NCBI GenBank assembly: GCA_003695505.1
Contig: RFIY01000130.1
Coordinates: 1-6,889, forward strand
DNA: 6,889 nt
Direction: 5' to 3'
Origin: J088 sp003695505 [NCBI: Candidatus Dadabacteria bacterium]
GTDB lineage: Bacteria > J088
Shown here: in pieces, positions 1 to 5,866 of the stretch
Layout of the letters: every line of letters begins with the position of its first letter
How positions within the stretch are numbered: position 1 is the stretch's first letter
The notes under the pieces: generated by a model
The model's database searches: none
What the model was told of the DNA's origin: nothing
The model's input: only the letters and a program-made list of their open reading frames with translations
Program-made: the position numbers and the translations under genes

Positions 1-2
1 AA

Positions 3-1562
3 ATCGCCGAGGATCTGAGCTTCCTGAATCCGATCAGCAGCACGGCCGACTGCACGAGCTTTCCGTACCTGTACGAGCTGGCGAATCAGAGCGACGGCAC
101 GCACGACATCTATCTGCGTTTCTACGATGACCTCGACAATCCGGGGCCGATCACCCAGGCGACGATCGTGCTCGATACTCAGGAACCTTCAGGCGCGAGC
201 CTGATTCCAGTCGATGGGGGATACGCCACGACAAATGCTGTGACGTTCGACCTCGTGGCGGTTGGCGCGGATCTTGCCCAGGTCGGGCCCGGCAGTGTGT
301 GTGCCGGTCAACCGGTATTTCCGTTCGTTCCGTCGACCACGATTACGTTGCCCCCCGGTGATGGTGCGAAGACGGTCGCCTGGCGATATGGCGATACGGC
401 GGGGAATATATCGCCGTGTGCGACCGTACAGGTCACGGTCGATACTATGCTGCCCAACGGTGTCATGACGATCCAGGGTAGCATCAGTGTGTCCGCAACG
501 ACCACGAATACCGTGAATCTCGTGTTCAGCAGCGTCGATACCGACGTGGAATCCGTCGCGCTGTCCAATTTCGCGACGCTTGCGGATGCTTCTTATCAGC
601 CGTTTACGACCGTCGTGCCGTGGGTGTTGTCGAGCGGCGACGGACAGAAGACCGTCTATGCGCGCTTCCGGGATCGCGCCGGCAATGAGTCGCCGGTCAC
701 CTGGGCAACGATTTCGCTCGATACGACGCCGCCGCTGAACCCTTTCGTGCTGATTCAGGACGACAACGGTGTCACGCGGGGGCCGACGATCGATGTGCAG
801 GTGAACGCGGTCGATGCGGCGCAGATGCGCATCGCGACGTCACCGTCGGCACTTTTGTCCGCCTCCTGGACGACCTATGCCGTCGCGGCTACCGTCGATC
901 TGGCCGGCGAACCAGATGGGACGGTCGTTGTCTATGCGCAGTTTCGCGACATCTATGGAAACGCCTCCGCGATGGTCAACGATACGATTGACCTTGATCG
1001 TGTTCCACCGACGCCGGTCACGGTACAGGTACTTGACGGGCCGTATGTATCCGATGTGAGCGTGCTGCTCCAATTGGCGGTGAGCGATCCCGGGCCGGTC
1101 ACGATGATCGTCTCGAATGACCAGACCTTCAACGAGGCTGTTCAGAGCTTTGCACCGAATATTACGCATTTGCTTGCGCCGGGTGACGGTGCGAAGCGGG
1201 TGTATGTACGCTTTTTCGACGCCGCCGGTAACGCGGCCGACATCGCGTCGAGTATGGTCACGCTTGATACAACGCCACCTTCAGTGCCGCAAATCCGGAC
1301 AGTGGCGCAGATTGTCGATGCCGACCAGATCACGGTCGAGATTTTCCCGAATTCGGGAACGGATGCCAATTTCGCTGCGTTCGAAGTGCTTGGCGGCAGC
1401 TTGTACACACAAGGTTTTACAGCTGTGTCCTGGTCGTCGGCAACGACGCAATTCGTTTTTGGCCTGCTTCAGGATGCCGACAACCTTTTGCAAGTCCGGG
1501 TGCGGGACAGGGCCGGCAATACGTCCGCGCCAGGTCAGGTGATCATCACCGAGGACAGCACC
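3..1562 (+). repeat. Tandem Ig-like domain array (about six units of 89-96 residues)
   Basis: These are protein-level repeats inside the giant gene. Linkers of the form [L/V/E]-D-x-x-x-P begin at 171 (LDTQEP), 438 (VDTMLP), 717 (LDTTPP), 993 (LDRVPP), 1263 (LDTTPP) and 1551 (EDSTRP), giving units of 89, 93, 92, 90 and 96 residues plus a partial one at the left edge. Just before each linker sits a variant of D-G-x-x-x-V-x-x-R-F-x-D-x-x-G-N, for example DGQKTVYARFRDRAGN and DGAKRVYVRFFDAAGN. The last unit is divergent (DADNLLQVRVRDRAGN). This signature is typical of bacterial Ig-like domains found in large surface proteins, where the array acts as a stalk or spacer. The units differ clearly at DNA level, so this is an old expansion and not a recent duplication. 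The array probably continues beyond the left edge. Confidence 0.85.
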
Positions 1563-4500
1563 CGCCCATCGCCGCTGACGTCGATTCGGGTGCGCAATCA
1601 GAATGGCAAGGTCACGTTGTACTGGGAGCCGTCTTCAGAAGGAGATGTGGTCGGCTACTGGGTATATTACGGCACGACGACGCGACTCGATCCGATCAAT
1701 GGGCAGGCCGGTGCCTATCAGGGACAGTTCGCCGACCAGGGAGACAGCCCGGTCTGGGTTGCGGGTCGGCAATCGGACTCGTTTACGCTCAGTGGCCTCC
1801 CGAACGGTACGGTGATCTACGCGACGGTCGTTCCAGTGGATCACGCCGGCAAAGAGGCCGTGTATGGAAATGAGGTCGCGGGGCACCCCAATCTGATTAC
1901 GCCGGAACACAAGTTTCCGGAGCTCAGGCAGTTAAGCGTGCTCAGTGATATCGGGTTCACCTCGGAAATCCGCCGCTATCAGAATTACCTGTATGTCGTC
2001 GCGAACAACCGGATCGATGTCTGGGATCTGAGCGACGCGCTTCGCCCGAGCCATGTCCGGGCCGTCACGGTACCGGTGGACGATGCTCGCCTGACCACGC
2101 TGACCTTTCATCCGGCCCAACCACGGATGTATGTGCTGGAATTCGATCCGGCGCCAACCGATACCGGGTTGCAGCCTGCGATCGCCGTGTTTGATCTGAC
2201 TTCACCGGGCGCGCCGTCCTGGCTCGGGTCGGTCACGATTCCGACCGAGCAGCGGCTTCCGGTCAATCTGGTCGCATCCAATTCTGCGCTGTACGTTAGC
2301 GCTCTCGATACGACGCAAATCATTGGTGGCTCCCACGAACTGGCCGTGCTCTCGCTGGCCGATCCCGATCAACCTGTCCCCGACACGGCGGCCTCGATGG
2401 TGACCTCGAGTCTGTTCTTCGAGATGGCAGTCGATCCGGTGCGGAACGAGCTGTACATGAGTGATCTCGGGATCGGGATCCGCAAGTACGATATTTCTGG
2501 TCCTGGCGCGCCTGTTTTTGTCACGAGAACGGCGCCGGGGGCTCATTTCGGGATTGGAGATTTCGTTCTGTACGGCGACTTTCTGTATGCATCTCCATAT
2601 GGAAACAGCCTTGAGTTGTTCGATCTGCGCAATGGGGGCATCGATGCGACGGGGTACTCGTACACGCTTACCGCATACAACGGTTCGTTCTATCAGAGCG
2701 CGGATGTGTTCGGAAACAGCGAGCCCGGCAGCATGTTGCAGATCATCGGCAATCAACTGTTCAGCGCAGGCGACGAAGGGGTTGGCTGGTTCGATCTCTC
2801 TGTGACCGACAACATCGCCGAGCTGGGCTCGTTCGTCGATTTCGGTGGGCAGTTTGAGTATGCCGCGATCGCGGCAACATCGACGCCGGGGCATACGATT
2901 TATGGCTTCGATGAATATGAACTTACCATCTTCGACATGGACAACCAGCGAATCTATTCGCGTCTGGGCATTCGGCGGCCGTACAAGGATCTGGATGTCA
3001 TGTATGGTCTGATTGCAGTTGCCGAAGGTAAGGATGGCGTGGCGATTTACGACTACAGCGGCGGGGTGACGAAAGAACTGTCCAGGGTGACATACGGCGC
3101 CTGCAATTTCGAAAAGGTGCAATGGGTGCAGCAGGAAGGCTATCGGATGATCTATGCCTATTCGGCGCAGCCCAGCGGACTGGTTTCCATCGACGCCACC
3201 GACCCGTACAATCCCGTGGCGCTGTCAGAGCTCGGTGGTTGCCCTTCGAGTCCCACATCTGACTGGTTTTATTACAGCAACAGCTACGGTCCGTTCGCGG
3301 TTAGCGATTCGACCATTTATCTGCCTTACTGGACGACATCCGGTAGCACGATCGTGTTGTACAGGCTCTTCATGGACCAGGCAGGTGCGCCAAACAACCT
3401 GGCCTACGGCAGTTTCTGCAGGATCAGCAATACGGATGTTGAGCTGCCGATTCGCGACGTCTTTGTACACGACGACAAGATCTTCATCATGCACGGTACG
3501 GGCACGGCCAGCCAGACCGAAATCTACAGTACCGCCGGAAATTTCGGAGGTGCCGCGTGCACACGCATCGGGGAAATGAACCGCGGTGACTGGGACAGTC
3601 GTGTCGTTGTCGGCCAGGAGCTCTATTACAAACGAGGGTCGCAAATCAGTCGCTATGCGATTACGGACCCGACGAACTGGCAGGCGCTGGGGACAAGCAT
3701 CGATCTGGGATCAGGTTATCTTGCAGGCGGCCTCGTTTACGAGGGAGGGTTATTGTATACCTTCGTCGACGATGGCGTGATGGTCATCGATGATTCGGGG
3801 TTTGGGGGGCAGATCGTCGGCCTTGGACCCGATCCGTATGGCGGCAACAATTTTCGAGAAGCGCAAGATCTTGCCGTCGAGCGCAACTGGTCGATCGGAT
3901 TGACGAAGGATCGTGGCATCAACTTGTGGCAGATTGCGACGCCAAGGCGTCTGCAAGCCCAGGGCGATGCCGCGCCGCTGGTGTCTTCGCTTCGGGCGCT
4001 CGCGCCTGTCGGGCCTTTTGTCGCGTTGGCTGGCAGTTTCTCCGATGCATTGGCGACAGATGGTTTTGCCATCTACGACGCGCGAGGAGTGACGCAGTTT
4101 TCTCCGGTGACCTGGATTGCGTCGCTGGACAACTTTCTCGGCGACGACGTTCGCCGCCCGGAGGGCCTGTCGGGAGGGGAGCAATCGTTTGTTGGTGTGA
4201 CTTCGTCGGCAAGTTTCGTTGGTGTCTATCGGTTCGACCTCACGGATCCCACGGCACCGTCGTGGTCAATGGCTGCGACCACAGGATCCATGTCTCGCGT
4301 TGCAGTCGACGGTGACCGGGTCTACGTCGTGACCGACTGGGCAAACGGAGACGTGGCGGTGTTTGATTTGTCCGGGAGCGCAGGTGTGCAGACGCTCCCG
4401 GTCGTCAATCTGGGGGTGCGCATCGCGGAGCTGGAGGTGCAGGGCGGGATCGCCTATGTTCTCGAAGATGATCCCGTCAGTACGGCCAATCCGAATATAC

Positions 4501-4904
4501 ATGTGTATCGCGTTTCGGGAGACGTCTGGAACTATGTTGACACCATCGTGGGGACGAACTTCGGTAGCCCGCTTCTGCACGGCCGCTATCTGATGATCAG
4601 CGATCGGCCGTCGGGCGTATTTCAACAGGACCTGAAATTCTATGACCTGGAGCGGATTTTCTCGGGAGCGGGAAGTCCCGTGATCGTCGGAAGCTCTCCT
4701 GGCAAATGGGTCACGCGTTTTTCGCGCACCGCCGGCACGGACATTTTTAACGCCTGTTGCGACTGGCTGGCCTATACCGATCCCAACACGGTGACAACAC
4801 AGTTTTCAACGAACGGTGTCGACATCAGTGAGATGAGCGTTTCCGGACCATTTATTTTTGGAATGGACTGGACGGGGCAGCTGCAGCGATTCGCGTTTGA
4901 ATAG
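3..4904 (+). CDS. Giant multidomain surface/secreted protein: Ig-like repeats, FnIII-like module, LVIVD-type beta-propeller (5' end missing)
   Basis: The frame is open from the left edge to a TAG stop at 4902-4904, so at least 1633 residues are visible and the start lies outside the window. A GTG at 168 is an internal valine: the residues before it continue the same Ig-like repeat pattern. Domain order, numbering from the first visible codon: about six Ig-like repeats (1-516), an FnIII-like module (about 520-630), then propeller blades to the end (about 640-1633). Blade ends read like IDVWDLS, IAVFDLT, IRKYDIS, LELFDLR and VAVFDLS, often followed by a G-x-P turn, as in LVIVD repeats. Such proteins are normally exported and act in adhesion or binding at the cell surface; here export is inferred from the domains and from paired cysteines, since the N-terminus is not seen. 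The C-terminus ends in a blade strand (LQRFAFE), with no transmembrane helix, LPXTG, PEP-CTERM or barrel domain. No catalytic motif is recognised. The reading frame and domain types are secure; the ligand and role are unknown. Confidence 0.93.
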   Translation: MAEDLSFLNPISSTADCTSFPYLYELANQSDGTHDIYLRFYDDLDNPGPITQATIVLDTQEPSGASLIPVDGGYATTNAVTFDLVAVGADLAQVGPGSVCAGQPVFPFVPSTTITLPPGDGAKTVAWRYGDTAGNISPCATVQVTVDTMLPNGVMTIQGSISVSATTTNTVNLVFSSVDTDVESVALSNFATLADASYQPFTTVVPWVLSSGDGQKTVYARFRDRAGNESPVTWATISLDTTPPLNPFVLIQDDNGVTRGPTIDVQVNAVDAAQMRIATSPSALLSASWTTYAVAATVDLAGEPDGTVVVYAQFRDIYGNASAMVNDTIDLDRVPPTPVTVQVLDGPYVSDVSVLLQLAVSDPGPVTMIVSNDQTFNEAVQSFAPNITHLLAPGDGAKRVYVRFFDAAGNAADIASSMVTLDTTPPSVPQIRTVAQIVDADQITVEIFPNSGTDANFAAFEVLGGSLYTQGFTAVSWSSATTQFVFGLLQDADNLLQVRVRDRAGNTSAPGQVIITEDSTRPSPLTSIRVRNQNGKVTLYWEPSSEGDVVGYWVYYGTTTRLDPINGQAGAYQGQFADQGDSPVWVAGRQSDSFTLSGLPNGTVIYATVVPVDHAGKEAVYGNEVAGHPNLITPEHKFPELRQLSVLSDIGFTSEIRRYQNYLYVVANNRIDVWDLSDALRPSHVRAVTVPVDDARLTTLTFHPAQPRMYVLEFDPAPTDTGLQPAIAVFDLTSPGAPSWLGSVTIPTEQRLPVNLVASNSALYVSALDTTQIIGGSHELAVLSLADPDQPVPDTAASMVTSSLFFEMAVDPVRNELYMSDLGIGIRKYDISGPGAPVFVTRTAPGAHFGIGDFVLYGDFLYASPYGNSLELFDLRNGGIDATGYSYTLTAYNGSFYQSADVFGNSEPGSMLQIIGNQLFSAGDEGVGWFDLSVTDNIAELGSFVDFGGQFEYAAIAATSTPGHTIYGFDEYELTIFDMDNQRIYSRLGIRRPYKDLDVMYGLIAVAEGKDGVAIYDYSGGVTKELSRVTYGACNFEKVQWVQQEGYRMIYAYSAQPSGLVSIDATDPYNPVALSELGGCPSSPTSDWFYYSNSYGPFAVSDSTIYLPYWTTSGSTIVLYRLFMDQAGAPNNLAYGSFCRISNTDVELPIRDVFVHDDKIFIMHGTGTASQTEIYSTAGNFGGAACTRIGEMNRGDWDSRVVVGQELYYKRGSQISRYAITDPTNWQALGTSIDLGSGYLAGGLVYEGGLLYTFVDDGVMVIDDSGFGGQIVGLGPDPYGGNNFREAQDLAVERNWSIGLTKDRGINLWQIATPRRLQAQGDAAPLVSSLRALAPVGPFVALAGSFSDALATDGFAIYDARGVTQFSPVTWIASLDNFLGDDVRRPEGLSGGEQSFVGVTSSASFVGVYRFDLTDPTAPSWSMAATTGSMSRVAVDGDRVYVVTDWANGDVAVFDLSGSAGVQTLPVVNLGVRIAELEVQGGIAYVLEDDPVSTANPNIHVYRVSGDVWNYVDTIVGTNFGSPLLHGRYLMISDRPSGVFQQDLKFYDLERIFSGAGSPVIVGSSPGKWVTRFSRTAGTDIFNACCDWLAYTDPNTVTTQFSTNGVDISEMSVSGPFIFGMDWTGQLQRFAFE
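1563..1895 (+). other. FnIII-like module joining the Ig array to the propeller
   Basis: This in-gene segment starts right after the last D-x-x-x-P linker. It has the fibronectin type III pattern: a first strand containing IRVRNQNGKVTLYW, then E-P-S-S-E-G-D-V-V-G-Y-W-V-Y-Y (the conserved W and the G-Y-x-V-Y-Y core), and later FTLSGLPNGTVIYATVVPVD, matching the usual L-x-x-L-x-x-G-x-x-Y-x-x-x-V-x-A-x-D stretch near the end of an FnIII fold. An insertion of about 35 residues (rich in G, Q, D) lies between the two halves. FnIII modules in bacterial exported proteins are usually spacers or carbohydrate/protein-binding modules. The family assignment rests on pattern recognition alone. Confidence 0.7.
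1896..4901 (+). repeat. LVIVD-like beta-propeller region, about 18-20 blades
   Basis: About 1000 residues carry repeated blade strands spaced mostly 40-55 residues apart. Representative closing strands are IDVWDLS (near 2013), IAVFDLT (2181), IRKYDIS (2478), LELFDLR (2610), VGWFDLS (2781), LTIFDMD (2922), VAIYDYS (3039), LVSIDAT (3180), ISRYAIT (3645), VMVIDDS (3777), INLWQIA (3918), FAIYDAR (4065), VAVFDLS (4353), IHVYRVS (4497), LKFYDLE (4632) and LQRFAFE (4881). Several are preceded by a G-x-x-[LV]-Y-[VA] strand (for example LYVVANNR, FLYASPYG, RVYVVTDW), as in LVIVD and related propeller repeats. The count exceeds one propeller of 6-8 blades, so two or three consecutive propellers are likely. 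Four cysteines fall at 3102, 3240, 3417 and 3558, and a vicinal Cys-Cys pair at 4755-4760. No enzyme active-site motif is recognised. Confidence 0.75.
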
Positions 4905-4940
4905 GCGGCTTGTTCAACCGAGTCTATGCCGAGAAGCCGC
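4905..4940. terminator. Inverted repeat between convergent genes, possible bidirectional terminator
   Basis: GCGGCTT at 4905-4911, immediately after the TAG of the giant gene, is perfectly complementary to AAGCCGC at 4934-4940, giving a 7 bp stem with a 22-base loop. An outer G-T and A-T pairing (4904/4941, 4903/4942) could extend it slightly. It lies in the 60-base gap between two converging genes, where a shared terminator would be expected. The loop is long and no run of T follows on either strand, so it is not a textbook intrinsic terminator, and Rho-dependent termination is equally possible. Confidence 0.35.
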
Positions 4941-4964
4941 TTCGATCGGGGACAAACGTCGCGG

Positions 4965-5837
4965 TTACTCCGGCTCGACGTTGATGCGCAACTTCAGGCG
5001 AACGCGCTCGCCGTCGCGTTCCAGTTCGACGGGAACCGTCAGGACGCCATCTTCCATCGAAACGGCCTGGTCCGCGTCGACGAGTGTCCACTGGCCGGTT
5101 GGTTCGGCTGAGACCTCGACCGCCGTGGATGGAGCCGACGGTTGGGTGGCAGGAGCGGGTGCTGCCTGCGGGCGAGCGCCAGGCGTTTCGATGCGCGGTT
5201 TTTTGCCGTCCTGCGTCCGTGGAGGAGGCTCCGCTGGCTGAAACGTTGTCGGATCCTTTTCGCGCAGGTCGCGGATCACGGCCTTGCAGATCGCGCTCAG
5301 TGTGTCGAGCACGCCCTTTCCGCGGTGCGCCTCGGCCTCGAATACCGGCGCGCCGAACGGGTTGAGGTGCTTGTTGAGTTCCTCGACCGGCATCGCGTCG
5401 GGCAGGTCGCGCTTGTTGTACTGAATGACCAGCGGAACCTTGCGGATATCGATACGGTGAACCCGCAGGTTCTCTTCGAGATTGCGCAGACTTTCGAGGT
5501 TGTCGTTGAGGGCCTCGGCGCGGCTGTCCGCGACGAAGACGACGCCGTCGGCGTTCTTCAGTACCAGCTTGCGCGTCGAATTATAGAAAACCTGACCGGG
5601 CACCGTGTACAACTGGAACCGGGTCTTGAGGCCACGAATTTCCCCCAGCTCGATCGGCAGAAAGTCGAAGAACAGCGTGCGATCGGTCTGCGTCGCCAGC
5701 GTCATCAGCTCTCCCTTGTGTTCGGGGCGCAGTTTCTTGTGGATGTGCTGGAGATTCGTCGTTTTTCCGGACAGACCGGGGCCATAATAGACGATCTTCG
5801 CCTGAATTTCGCGCTTTCGCAGATTGAATACAGCCAT
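4965..5837 (-). CDS. mglA: MglA-family small Ras-like GTPase with C-terminal extension
   Basis: A 290-residue GTPase. Residues 1-195 match MglA, the cytoplasmic polarity switch for gliding and type IV pilus motility in Myxococcus xanthus; it cycles between GTP and GDP forms and is normally turned off by the Roadblock protein MglB. Visible motifs are the P-loop GPGLSGKT (19-26), the switch I region with R53 and T54 in TDRTLFFDF, TVPGQ (78-82) with the family-typical Thr78 in place of the usual Asp and the catalytic-type Gln82, and NKRD (141-144) for guanine recognition. The ATG at 5837 fits the family start (M-x-x-x-N-x-x-x-R-E-I). A possible AGGA lies 13 bases upstream, rather far; a closer GGAC is weak. 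Beyond 195, where classical MglA ends, come a Pro/Ala-rich linker (196-243) and a beta-rich tail (244-290). The gene starts 29 bases after the stop of the minus-strand repeat-protein gene, probably in one operon. The GTPase family is certain. Whether it serves motility, polarity or another process is unknown, and it may be a paralogue of the motility MglA. Confidence 0.95.
   Translation of the reverse strand: MAVFNLRKREIQAKIVYYGPGLSGKTTNLQHIHKKLRPEHKGELMTLATQTDRTLFFDFLPIELGEIRGLKTRFQLYTVPGQVFYNSTRKLVLKNADGVVFVADSRAEALNDNLESLRNLEENLRVHRIDIRKVPLVIQYNKRDLPDAMPVEELNKHLNPFGAPVFEAEAHRGKGVLDTLSAICKAVIRDLREKDPTTFQPAEPPPRTQDGKKPRIETPGARPQAAPAPATQPSAPSTAVEVSAEPTGQWTLVDADQAVSMEDGVLTVPVELERDGERVRLKLRINVEPE
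4968..5252 (-). other. C-terminal extension of the MglA-like GTPase: Pro/Ala linker plus small beta-rich tail
   Basis: This encodes residues 196-290 of the GTPase. Residues 196-243 are rich in Pro, Ala, Thr and Gln (including PAEPPPRTQDG and RPQAAPAPATQPSAPS) and look like a flexible linker. Residues 244-290 alternate hydrophobic and polar residues, as in GQWTLVDADQ, DGVLTVPVEL and RVRLKLRINVEP, which suggests three or four beta strands. Classical MglA ends at about 195 residues, so this is an added module. I do not recognise its family. It could be a docking or regulatory element. Confidence 0.7.
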
Positions 5838-5866
5838 GGTGGGTCCGCTGTCCTGTGTCGCCTGAA

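Noticed and set aside
168-170. GTG at 168 as start of the giant gene
   Set aside because: The same frame is open to position 3, and the residues before it (an R-F-Y-D-D-L-D-N signature then the L-D-T linker) belong to the same Ig-like repeat family, so the gene starts outside the window.
171-1562. Recent tandem DNA duplication in the Ig array
   Set aside because: The repeats are clear at protein level, but only short stretches such as GGTGAYGGTGCGAAG are shared at DNA level, so no recent duplication is supported.
2202-3122. 306-residue minus-strand open frame opposite the propeller region
   Set aside because: Its Arg/His/Ile-rich composition and lack of motifs mark it as an antisense shadow of the propeller coding sequence.
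3926-4315. 129-residue plus-strand open frame rich in Arg, Cys and Gly
   Set aside because: It overlaps the giant gene in another frame and has the atypical composition of an out-of-frame translation.
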